DNA from: Aquanectria penicillioides
Lineage: Eukaryota; Ascomycota; Sordariomycetes; Hypocreales; Nectriaceae
Assembly (NCBI GenBank): GCA_003415625.1
Contig: PYIU01000001.1
Span: 1,302,001 to 1,366,000, forward strand
Length of the DNA: 64,000 nt
Reading direction: 5' to 3'
Part shown: positions 23,525-35,089 of the stretch, piece after piece
Numbering within the stretch: position 1 is the first letter of the stretch
Layout of the letters: each line of letters starts with the position of its first letter
Translations under genes and position numbers: made by a program
The notes under the pieces: model-generated
The model's input: the letters and a program-made list of their open reading frames with translations, nothing else
Database searches by the model: none
Told to the model about the DNA's origin: nothing

Positions 23525-26500
23525 AGTCGCGTCTGTGCCCAAAATAGCCTTAAGATTGATTGCAGTTTAGCTGAGGTATTGGAGACTACAATTGCTGGGT
23601 GACGACCATCTTTAAATACTACACGTCAACTCCATTCACCCGTTATCCAGAATTCAGTTCCCAGATCCCAGATCCCGAGAAAGGCCCGGGGAACTAAACT
23701 TGGAAACGCAACTCGCTCATTGGGGTATGATCAAACACCAACATTGCATGCGAACCCCTCTCGACGAAACTGCGGGCACCAATGATGAATCAAACCAAAC
23801 TTCAGCTGGAGTATGAAGACGACGTTGGGTTCCATTCCTGTTGTGCGTGGACTCTTCCAATTCTTTTACCGTGATGGTGTGTGACGTTTCCTTCCAATCG
23901 AGGGATGCGGGGGAAGCTATAGCTCGAGAGCTAGAAACTATCAAGGCGGAGCTAGGCAAGACTTTAGTGGAATAGATCTTTAAGCCTACCAATTGAATTG
24001 ATTCCTTTTCTTCTACATTGAATATGAAGAGAAACTAAACGGATTTCTCTTCAGTTGGTTGAGATTGCAAATACCTCGACAACAATGCTGCAATCGCCGA
24101 TTCGCAAAACGATATCCGGGATGTGAAGAGACAGATGGGGTACTGCAAACTTTGCAAATTGACTCTAAGCTCCCATCACATGGCCAATGCCGGATAAATT
24201 GACTTGAACCTACTAATCCCACCAGCCAGGATGCGCCTTGATCGATCTCCCGGCCCATCCGCGCGCGCGTATCAAAACATCGCTTTGAATGATTGGCCAG
24301 CAGGAAACCAACAACAAAGTCCCGAAGCTGCCGCCAGCCATCAGATTACGACCTCGTTTTGTGCCAAGCAGCTTCGTTACGACGCAACCCCGCAAAACCG
24401 GTTGCTTGTGGAGCAATGGGAATCAAATGCCATACACCCATGCCCGTTTTTCTGCACCCCAGATTGGATTGAGGCCGATCCATCGATCATCTCCACTCGG
24501 ACTGGTGCGTTTCAACCCCTCTCCGCATTGGCTCGTCTTACGAGAGTCTGACGAAACCATCGTGGCTGTTCATCAGGAATTCCAGCAAGGTAGCCAAGTA
24601 ACCCAAGCGGGGAAGCACACAACCGCCGCATGTCAGCCCGTGGAGACAAAGCAGGGACATCCCAACTGGCTTACGGAGATGACTACGAGCGAGGAGGGGA
24701 AGTGGTATCCGACCATCCTGCTTGGGCGTCCTCAGAAGTGCCAAAATTGATGTTGCAATGAGCTATGTGACGCCTACGTATCATCGGATTCCTATTTTTG
24801 ATGTTGCTCGACAATCTTCAATTCGGCTTTCCTCATCGAGCATCTGGATGGGGTTTAGCATAAACCATCTCGTCGTATTCTAGGCATCGATGTGAACTCC
24901 AATAATCACTGCCAACAGAACCCTGACTCTCTGTGATCCTATTGGAATGCCATATTTCGGACCCAGGCATCAATGAGAACTTGTGCATGCCTTGGCATGC
25001 AATAGGCATTTCACTCCTGTGCCCGCCAGATCAAGCGGTCGGGAGTGGCAGAAACATTGATGCACAACCATGAAAGTCGTCGATATCGATCTCACTACTT
25101 GGCTGGGCCCATCTTCAGTGTAGGCTGTCTTTCTTTCATGCTTTGATCAAAGAGAAACCGAAATTTGTGGCACAAACACGCAGTGAAGAAAGTTATCCAA
25201 GTATTTATCCTCAAGTTTACGCCGGATACGCGGGGAAAAAAGAACCAGCTACAACCGGCATGATGGAAGGTTGTTGTGGGAAGGGTGGGGGGACACGACG
25301 GAGTCTCTTCATACACTCATTACAACACGATGTGATGGATGAATATGAAATAGTGAATAAAATAAACGAAATAGTCATGGTAACATCGTAACCTTACATG
25401 CCACTCAGTCGGAATGAATTATCAGACCGAGTGGAGCCTCTACAATCTCCTCATCCGGTTGTGCCAAGAGGCCTCCGCACCGGCGGACAAATGGTGATTC
25501 TTAAATGAGGGGAAAGGTCTAGGCCAATTGGAAACTGAATTGGGTTGCAACAATACTAATTATAAATATCGGGCTCGAGCCGAATATACACCTGCCAACA
25601 ACTTGTAAATAGAACCCCATCAGCTAATAAGACGAATCGCGACATGCTAATTGCAGCAAAAGTCCATGTGCGTATACTTTCCAGGGCCTGGGAAATGATT
25701 GAACGAGTTGTGGTTGGAGTAGAAGCTTGGGATTTTTCAATTAGATGCCTTAATACAATTGAGTGGGGGTTGTATAAAAGTGATTGATTGAGAAGGATCG
25801 TTGTGATCCTCTGAGATGAGAGGAAAGGTGTAAACGATTAGGGGTGAAAATAACAGCAAAGAGTTGAAGCCCAAACTATTTCGTGGTATGACTATTAGAG
25901 CTAGCTTAACTATGTATTAAATGAATAAAAAAATGACTTGATGAATTTTCTATGAAGTGACCTATCAATTATTTCATCTCTTCTTCTTATTGCTCTTTGC
26001 GCTACTTTCGATGTAACAAGTGGTTATCGCTAACTAGTTTCTTAAGTGCGATTGATATTATTAGTGACGATGCCGCCAGTATTTCAGCTTACAATGTAGC
26101 AATTTTGAGATTCATTAATTGGATTACGTATTGCACTCTGGTAGCACGTGTGGGTGGGACAGCGTTGGTCTGCGGGTATTAATCGATTGAGCACTGAGCA
26201 TCATTGAAGAGAAATTCATGCATGAATAAAAGAATTGCTTAGAGAAAGATGACTCAAAAAGAGTTGAAAATGAGCTGCCTCACAAACAACCAAGACAATC
26301 ATATATCCATTTACCACGCAAAACCATTTCTTCTTTTCTAAATTCTAGACCTGGTCTTATTGTGCAATAATCACGTTTCATGAGCCCAACCATACTTACC
26401 AGGTGGGTCAACATGTCTTTGGCACTGGGATGGATCCAGTATAGCTAGCGGGTGGAGGCCTGCAACAGCGCAATCTCTGGGCCATGCGATTTGACAGAAA

Positions 26501-26678
26501 GCGCTAAGACCGACAAAGCACTGGCCCAGCAAAATTTTCTTGGCTGATTCAACAGTGAAGCCAGCCTGGCCTGAATCTCGACCAAATCGCAACTAATGCA
26601 CTGCGCTGCTGCTGACACCAAACCGTACACCTTGTCAGGCCATAGTTGATTGCCACTACTCCCCACTGCTCCCGAACA
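23525..26678. other. long intergenic region between divergent alcohol oxidase and OYE genes
   Basis: About 3.1 kb shared upstream of two divergent genes. Frames of up to 153 codons occur at 24204-24750 but overlap antisense frames and match nothing I know. The part from 25.5 to 26.2 kb is more AT-rich. No RNA gene or repeat was identified. Confidence 0.5.
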
Positions 26679-28313
26679 ATGGAAGAGCTGAAGATTGCGG
26701 CTCCATTGACGCTAGAATGCGGCATCACACTCCCGAACCGGTTGGCAAAGGCTGCCATGGCTGAGCACATGGCAGATGAAAAATCCCTTCCAGGCACCCA
26801 ATATCAGACCTCCTATGCCGAGTGGGCAGAGGGAGGGTGGGGGATGGTCATCACCGGTATGTCAGCTGGATTTGTCATGTTTGAATGTAGTGCTCTGCCA
26901 ATTCTGTCCAGTTTCGTCATTGCCGTCTCCCTCCTGCTCCTTGTAGCCCCCCGGAGTTCTAACCATTACTGTAGGCAATGTTCAAGTAGACGCCAGACAT
27001 CTAGGCGCCCCGGGGGATATCACCCTCAGTCCTTCGGCAGAGTACCAAGAAACTCTGAGCGCGTGGAGGTCATGGGCCAAAGCCTGCAAGGGCAACGGAA
27101 CGCCTGCAATTGTTCAAATAAACCACCCTGGAAGACAATCACTCCCTGGGGCAGGAAGTCGTGGCATTTTTGAAAAGACACTTGCTCCAAGTGCCATCGC
27201 TATGGACTTTGGCGCAGGTATTCTGCCATGGGCCTTCGGCTCTATTTTATTCGGAACTCCCAAGGAGATGACCATCCAAGACATTCAGGATGTTGTCACC
27301 CAGTTTGCCGCTACCGCTCGGCTGTCTGCAGCGGCTGGATTCGACGGCATAGAGATTCATGCCGCCCATGGGTATCTGCTCGCCCAATTCTTGTCAGAAG
27401 AGAGCAACCAGCGAACAGATAAATATGGTGGCAGCCCAGCATCTCGAAGCAAGATAGTTGTCGATACCATCAACGCCATACGTGCAGCAGTTCCAAAAGG
27501 GTTCTGCATTGGTATAAAGCTCAATTCGGCAGATCATCAGTCTTCTTCAGAACTAAAAGCATGTATTGAACAATTGCAGCTGATAACTGCAGCCGGGATT
27601 GATTTCCTGGAGATAAGTGGCGGAACATACGAAAATCCGACCGTGAGTACAGTATCTGATGTCCCCCCCCTTCTAGTATTTTCCCCGGTGCCCACTAATA
27701 CTCTGATGCATGGAAGATGTCTCTCGGCACTGATGTACACGAGAAAGGAATATCTACTCGAACAGCAGCTAGGGAGGCCTTCTTCATAGAATTTGCGAGG
27801 ACTATTCGATCAAGCTTCCCTAAAACCCCATTGATGGTTACCGGTGGGTTTCGCACTCGCAAAGCAATGGAAGCAGCCGTTGCAGATGGAGACTGCGACC
27901 TAGTCGGTCTCGCTCGGCCCTCTGTTCTTAACCCATTTCTCCCTAAAAACATCATCCTAAACCCCCATGTTTCGGAAGACAATGCTAAAGTCTATGCCCG
28001 AAGAATCCAGCCATCTTGGTTGATGAGCAAGATCGGAGTAAAAGCTATAGGTGCCGGTGCTGAGAATGTCAGTGTAGTAGATCCCCGTTCAGTTGAAAGA
28101 AGGCAGATCTAACGTATTTACCAGGTCTGGTACAGCAAGCAGATTCAAATGATGGGGGCTATTAAGAATGGACTCGAGAAACTCCCAGTCTCCCCAGCGG
28201 CAAATCAACAACAACTAAGTTCAAACAGAGACAGTCTAAAACTCAGCGGAATCGGAATGAACGATCCGTCGAGTAATCAAATACCCAGCCCTAATTTGAA
28301 GTCCACTTATTGA
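26679..28313 (+). CDS. Old Yellow Enzyme-family NADH:flavin oxidoreductase (ene-reductase)
   Basis: An FMN TIM-barrel enzyme reducing activated C=C bonds of enals, enones or related acids. Exons 26679-26856, 26975-27642, 27717-28067 and 28125-28313 join in phase to 461 residues. Motifs in order are [25 protein letters not shown], the active-site [13 protein letters not shown] with its His pair, [29 protein letters not shown] and VGLARPS in the FMN phosphate site. The last intron (28068-28124) removes an in-frame stop and restores VWYSKQI, the normal C-terminal helix. The final 45 residues are polar and loose. The start ATG at 26679 sits directly before a typical N-terminus. It is close to the barrel enzymes of the YqjM type. 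No damage was seen. Confidence 0.88.
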
Positions 28314-29392
28314 TAAGACCTTGTGACATGTATCATACGCTCATTGAAGGATCCGGGCGTAAGGCTCTCTGATAATGATGGAGCATGTTTTGGGATAGTT
28401 GATGTTCTATATCCATCCCTTCCTAGACTAGACAACTGTTCTTCGTCTTTGGGACCATGGTTGCATTTTGACCCCCCGATCGCAGCGTTGATACCACGAG
28501 GATCTGATCCACCAAAGGTGGAGGCATGGAGACCAGAAAACGTCAACAAGGAGACCGTCCCTGAGGATTATAAAATCGCGTTGGCGAGTTCCAGTCGAAG
28601 GTTCAGAAATGAATTGATAGTCACATACAGGATTGGATACGACTGAACACTATAAGGATGAGCCAGAGATGGCCTGGATGAAAATTTTGTTGCCAAGGGA
28701 GAATCCAATTTGTTGCATTCCGCGGGAGTCTTGAAGAAGAACTTCGCTGTCGTTGAACATGATTCTCGAGTATTCTAAAGGATTGTGAAGCTAAAATATG
28801 TGTGGTATTGGATATTGCGGAATCGGTTATATCGAATGAGGTAAGAGTTAATTCGAGCTTGCTCGGTGGCTTTTGATCGGGTAAAGAATGATGCTGGTTC
28901 CTGGCATAGTTGGACCTTGAACTTCTTAGTGCAGATTGTTGGTTCAGTTAGGTAGTAAAATCGCATTGACTGATAATGGCCACCAAGTCAATGCTGAAGT
29001 ATCTTCATCTGCCTTACATGGTAGCCTGGACAGTCTAAAGCCACTGTATTGGAAATAAGAGACCGGGTCCAAAGTAAATTTGCTGGTGTATACTTCTAAA
29101 GTCACTATCCAAAGGTGAAGGGGGCTTGAAAGTAGGAAAGATTAGAATTAAAATGTCTTGACCAAAATATATTGCTTGTAAATCGAACCGCATTTTGGAT
29201 TGTCTATATTGACTATAAGACGATTCTGCTTTGATATTATCCTGTATATTTCGTTTCAGTTGAGAAAAAGAAGAATAAAAAACAATCAGAATACATGGTG
29301 CACCTGCTTCTCTCCATCTTTCTCTCTACCTCATTTTTTACCAATTCTTTTTATAAGAAATCGCCGCCCTCTAACCACCTGTGTACTGGTAG
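28314..29392. other. intergenic; one unassigned 107-codon frame
   Basis: A plus-strand frame at 28323-28646 is open for 107 codons but starts ten bases after the OYE stop and has no recognisable domain. It could equally be OYE 3' UTR. The remainder is AT-moderate and featureless. Confidence 0.45.
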
Positions 29393-31691
29393 TGTGATGG
29401 CGTCCGCCCACAAAGTCGCAACTGCGTTGCTCGCAGGGCTGTGTGCATCTATGAGGGAGATGTCGACTAGGAAAGGCTGGATGACATGGCTTCTCGCCTC
29501 AAAGCCTTTGAGAACCTGTTCTCTACGCTAAAGACTTGCCCTTCGGCACAAGCAAACGCATTGCTAGAGCAGATCCGATCCGGTATGGGTAGACTCTCTA
29601 GTCGGCGCGGAAATGCACCCTCCCGCTGCAGGCCTGCAAACTGCGCCAGAAAGTCAGTGTCAAGGCGACCAAGTCATGGGGAAACCAGAACCGTGCTTAG
29701 AAAATGAAGACAGCACGCGTGATAAGCGGCTTTCACCACCGTCACTGCAAATGGCTTTACCAGGAGAATCACGACCCGTCGATCTAGCAGATCGCCGGCC
29801 TGTTCCTAGTCCCAACATTACCATGAAGACTATCGACGTTTTCTTCAAATCCAGCGGCCGCCTTTTTCATGTCTATTCCAGGGATCAGATAGCCAAGCAC
29901 TTCGAGTGTGTGTTTGGCCATACTGGCGCTGATCCAGCCCAGAAGGCTGTGGCGCACTGCATTTTGTCACCAGGCGCCGCTCAAGGCTGCCAATATGGTG
30001 CTGACGAGTTTGAACAGTCTATTGATTATGCCTTTTACAATAGTTCCCGTCACTATCTTGACAATACTATTGAAGTGGCAACCCTAGATTCAACTAAAGT
30101 TTGCGCCATTCTGGCAATGTACAACGTCGTGAACAAAGGGACTGTAGCCTCAACTTACATTGGCAAGAAGGCTCTCGAAAGAAAAGTTAACTGCAACTAG
30201 ACTCTGTCTTTGACTAGAAATTGGACTCAGTATGTCTCGAATGCACGGGTTATACGAGAAGAAGGGCCCAAATTCCAACTTGACTGCGAAGGAATGGATC
30301 TACTATCGAAAAACTTGGAGGACACTTGCATTTTTATGAAGGCAAGCCTTGCATTAAACCTTTTATCCCATGCTGTCCAACCTTTGCTAACTAATTTGTG
30401 ACCTTAAGTTGGCTTAGTTCCACGCTAGGGTACATTTCCAGAAACGACACTGTTCTAGATTCCGGTCTGACTACCCTGACTTCGTTGAAATAAGCAGAGC
30501 TAACGGTATCAGCTTTCTGAAATGAACGTCGATGACTCGGACAACACTGCGGATGGTATGTTATTGAAATGGGCCTGTGGAGACTTGAATTGTGACCAAC
30601 AATGCTCTGGTGAAATGACAAAGATTTCTTTGCTCAAAGTAACTATTCTCCGGCCGCATTTGACTTTTAGGAACCTTGCCCCACCTACAGTTCGGACGAT
30701 AATGAAAGATTTGGAAACTTGGCACAAGGATCTTCCAGCAGAAATGCAACTGGCCAACCTGGGTCGGGAGGACATCGAGATTGATCTTCGACGGTCGATA
30801 TATTGCGTCCACTGGCTCCATAATGCTAGTATACCGGCGAGTTGCCTTTTAGTGCCGTTAAGCCCTGAATATAGATCGAAATATTGACTATGGGTTCAAC
30901 AAAAAATCTAGGATTGAATACTTTGGCCAACAAAGGAGTCACAGAAGCGAAACATTCGGCCCGAATCCTAGATTCGCTCCTGGCTGATGATGGTGTCTTC
31001 AGCAGATGTTGCTCGTCATATTAGTGTGCCCAAATCATATGTCCTCATAATCTAACTTTGAAAAATTACGCGTAGGTTTCAAGCATACATTTCATGCATC
31101 GCATTACTTCATTCTGCAGCACAAGCGCAATTGCACAGTTATGCTCGGGCTAAATGGGGGGAGATGCTTGCACTTGCATCCCGATGCCTTTTTGTTTTGG
31201 AGTTTTGCGGCCACCTACATCAATTTGCGGCAAAATTCCATGATAGATATGAAAAAGGTGCTGACTTCCAATCTCCAGAAAGTCTGGTAGTGACACACAT
31301 TCCCTGCAGCAGCGAAAGATCTGGCGCTAGTTCACCAACCACCAAACCAGTGGGATTACCATCATATTTGCTTCATTTCCCATTAGAGAGCAATCCCATA
31401 CACTCTGAACTTTCCATGTCATTGTTGGAGATGGTTTGTATGCCACTTGGGGACCCAGAAGTCAGGACTAATGCGAAGGCCCTTGTAAAAAGACGAGGCT
31501 GGCGACTAGAGTTGGCATGGTACGAGCATCCACAAATGATTGAACGGCTCGACTGTGAATTTGAGAGGGAATTGTTCGTTATCGGCGACGCAGGTGGTGG
31601 CATTGTTGCTGGCCTGCACCCTTCCAACATGCGGTCCGACGGAGGAGCATTTCATGGTTGGTCTATGAGCGGATTCCCAACCATGAGGTAA
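29393..31691 (+). pseudogene. Zn2Cys6 transcription factor, decayed
   Basis: The remnant begins after a GGTAG acceptor with CDGVRPQSRNCVARRAVC, the second half of a zinc cluster. The first cysteines are missing and one Cys of the motif reads Ser. TAG at 29468-29470 interrupts the linker. The middle homology region is then clear: FFKSSGRLFHVYS, VCAILAMYNVVNKGT, then in another frame EWIYYRKTWRTLAFL, TGA at 30337-30339, and SWLSSTLGYISRNDTV. Further blocks are RPHLTF and TWHKDLPAEMQL, a frame change into IMLVYRRVAF, then ISCIALLHSAAQAQLHSYAR and FVLEFCGHLHQFA, ending in a polar tail. Several stops and shifts not removable as introns make it a dead regulator. Where the true 3' end lay is uncertain. 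Confidence 0.78.
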
Positions 31692-33529
31692 AATATTGAT
31701 TGCTTGATAATCAAAGAACAAGGGACTCAGACTCTATAAAAACATATAATTCACAACAAAACTAGTTGGGCCATCTTCTTCGCTTGTCTCAATCAATGCT
31801 CTCTCGGCGTGGGAGAATTTTCATGGCACAGCCTATTTACCGTAGTACCCCAGTGTGACATGTTGCATCTTGGCGATATCAATGGTGATTGGACAGAAAA
31901 TGCAACGAAACCAACCGTTATGAATGTCTGATCTTCTGTCACATTACAGTTGGTGGGTTGGCTTTGGATGCTAGGTATCGAGAGGATTATGCAGTACCAA
32001 CGCAAAAAAACAATAATTTGATACCTAGCCGAAGTCGAGAAAAAGAAGGTGGGAGGAATTTTGTATGTATAGAAGTTATACATAACGGCTGTTTTACTAC
32101 AACAAAGTGTATTGTTCTCGAATTTCGGCCGCAATCGCTACAACGGGAGGCTCGACACGATCAATATCCACGTGAATTGCGATTATTCCCAACCGGAAGA
32201 AAACTCAAGGCTTATTAAAGGGTGGAGGGTACAATAATAAGAAGAAAATGGATTAAATTTGACTGTAAAGGCGGAAATTCTTCCTTGCAGCTATGTTTGG
32301 CGTTTTGTGTGGCTGAATCAGGCCTGCCTGTTTCTGTTCAGTTCCCCGATGAACGAGAAGAGTTTGGTTACGATAGTTCGTTGGCATTCGATTAGAGAAT
32401 ATTCAATCATTCAGATTTTCTTCCCTTTATTGCGAACCCTATCATTGATATCTGATATTTTTAACGTCCATTACAGATAGAATATCAAATAGTATTTCGG
32501 GCATGTTGGCTAAGGATGTACCTATCGCGTCTTTTGCGGAAGTTTCAGCAGGTTAGAATCCGTAGCTTTGTTGAAGCAAAGGGATACAGCTGACAAGGGT
32601 GATTAACCGTAGTCTCGGTCTTGGTGTATCTGTATGCTTCAAAGTCTAGCTAAGGCAACATGAAGCCAAGATGGGGTGTCGCATTCTCTGAATATGCACG
32701 TGCCGTTGACACATGCCTCTCCTAGCATGAAGTGCCCTCACGGCTTACTGCGGAGCGCGCGCGAATCGAAGTCGTCCCAAGTTACTGTGGCATACGCAAT
32801 GCGAGACTAACCGATGTGGTAGCAAATAAGGGACGAGAGATTCGAGGGCATTTCAAACATGGCCTAGTTAGAGCGCACAGTTTGTGACAATCATTCCAGT
32901 CGCCAAATGTATCAGTAGCCACCACGCAGGCAAGTTCCAGTAAAGCGAGCTGGTCGCGAAAGAGATACAATACTCGGTCAGGGGATGGATAGATTTTCAG
33001 CTGCCCTGAATCTGCATTTTACTAGTGGACGAAGGGCCGAAAACGACGCTTTGTCGGAGCTCCTTTTTCCCTTTTCTTTTTGTTATTCTAAGCCATAATC
33101 TCTCCAGATCCTACCCGGCACCTAAAAAGCCATAATAAGCACCCCCAGGAGGCCTCCTCCATTTCTTGAAGCCCTACGTCCCAGCCAGTAGCTGAGTTTC
33201 GTCGAGAGTGTCCATGTGGACCAAGTGATAGATTTTTCCCATCATAGGGCAAGATTTCCCCCTGCCATAAGAGGTGATAATCATAGGTGCTTGGGATCAT
33301 TCAAGAAAGAGCCATTTAGATTTATGACGCTGTTGCGTTTTGATCTCAAGTCGCTAAATCACTCTCCGAACTCATCTTGGAGGACATTGAGACGATGGTC
33401 TTGCCCAGAATCTCCAAGGACCCTTCTCCTCAGAACATTCGAACCGATTATCACTTCGAATCAGTGATGGTTCTCGTATGATTTTGTTGCGACGACACTA
33501 GTTGCGCTTCGCTGACAACTCCACCTCAG
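31692..33529. other. intergenic, no gene recognised
   Basis: Many short frames of 60-110 codons lie on both strands without shared coding texture. No repeat, RNA gene or motif could be supported. Confidence 0.5.
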
Positions 33530-34288
33530 GTCTTCGACATTGGCCCTGTAAATGACTTCGCGCTCTTGGGCCTTATCTTCATGACCTTTAAGCGTCGTGC
33601 AGGTCTCTATCTCCCTCGCCTCCTTTGGTATTACTCCCTACTGTATTGGCTGGCTTCTAATCCAGCCTGATCTCACCGACCATTGGGTAGGGATGATCAT
33701 TGATTCAATCGGGTGGGTGCTTTTAGTCTCAGGCCAATCTGTGGTTCTTTATTCGCGGTTATATCTTGTTCTCCATGACCCTGGAATTCTTCGAGCTGTG
33801 CGTTGGATGATAGCCATCTACACTATCATCCGGCATACCTCAATAACTGTGCTGCTATTCGGATCTAGCTACAGCCCGTCAAGAACCGGCATCGGTTCAA
33901 TGATATTTATAGCATCCTGAAAAAGGTTCAGATGACCTTCTTCTGTCTTCAAGAATTCACAATATCCGGTATTTATCTCTGGGAAACTTGGGATATACTG
34001 AAGACAGCCCTTGGGGGCAAGCGGAGATTCATGCGGCAACTTTTTGCCACCAACGTTCTTATCCTGGTGATGGATATCGCACTTTTAGCTATTGACTACA
34101 AGAGATTTTTTGTCTGGGAACAGGGCATCAATGGTACCACTTACTCGATACAGTTGAAACTTGAGTTCGCTGTGTTCGGCCAGCTACTCAAATTTGCCCA
34201 ACAGCGTGGACCGGCATATTCTGGAGACCTAGCACCTTGCAACACGGCGGGGTTTGCACACTTGTGTAGAAGCCACACACAAACATGA
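33530..34288 (+). pseudogene. DUF7703-type integral membrane protein, frameshifted
   Basis: This is a fungal multi-helix membrane protein of unknown function. Homology begins after a CCTCAG acceptor with VNDFALLGLIFMTFKRRAG. It changes frame near 33600 into ASFGITPYCIGWLL, then SIGWVLLVSGQSVVLYSRL and LHDPGILRAVRWM. It changes frame again near 33905 into FFCLQEFTISGIYLWETWDI and DIALLAIDYKRF, ending with YSIQLKLEFAVFGQLLKFA and a poorly conserved tail. About four expected residues are missing at the first break, suggesting a small deletion. Alternative introns do not repair either break. About five hydrophobic helices remain recognisable. The first exon was not identified. Confidence 0.68.
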
Positions 34289-35089
34289 GATAACAGACGT
34301 CAGCACACTAGCGGAATAGAATAAATTCGCTCAGAAGAGGTCAACGCTGGCACCTCAGTTGTCGCAATCTCCTCCCTGGAATTACCAGAACCGGTTCCAA
34401 AACACACCGAAACAAAAACTAACACGAGTGTAAGAATGGCGAGATGCGAGTCGAGCGGAAGAAATAATGAAAGAAGGGATCGCCTGTACGATATTGCCAT
34501 TCAAGAAATTGCAAGATCGTAATAACTTCGACATTTATTGTTCTATAGCATAGTGTGTCGTCACGTCTTGCCCTGCGCAGGAGCCCAGTGAGATGCATCC
34601 ATCTCAGTGAGGTGAAACTTAGTGGTATGACAAGGCTATGTGCATCTGCTTCCACCTTGACGCAATTGCGTGGAATCATGGAATGAAAATTGAAATGAAA
34701 TGAGATTTTGAATTATTTCAATAACGCTTGCCTTTTTCTGGTTGAATAAATGCAGAGCGGGAGACATTTCAAAAGCCGTCGGCTCGGAATCAACATCCGA
34801 AAATCGGGTCGGCAACGGCAAGGTGGGAAAGCGAGCCGGTCCATCAGCCGGTCCAAAGAAGTACAGCAATGCGACACAGGAAAGTAACAGGGTCTCCGAG
34901 TCCAATAGAAAAATCCGGAATGACGAGTTCGCGTTGCTGGGATATTTATGCGGTCACCCTCTGCCTTCCTAACTTGAACTTTTGCACCATCGCTTACATC
35001 TACCATCTCATTCTAGCCTCTGCTTTTGGAATTGCCAACAATTTTTTTACTCTGAATTTATTACGGTACATTGTGTTCATGCGGAAATT
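34289..35089. other. intergenic, promoter side of the hydrolase gene
   Basis: No gene is recognised. The frame of the hydrolase is open from 34982, but the residues before 35090 look non-coding. Confidence 0.5.

Noticed and set aside
24204..24750. Frames up to 153 codons between the alcohol oxidase and OYE genes
   Set aside because: Low-complexity composition, antisense overlaps and no recognisable motif; not enough to call a gene.
28068..28124. Stop codon in the OYE gene after RRQI
   Set aside because: A 57-bp GT-AG intron removes it and joins the normal C-terminal segment in phase.
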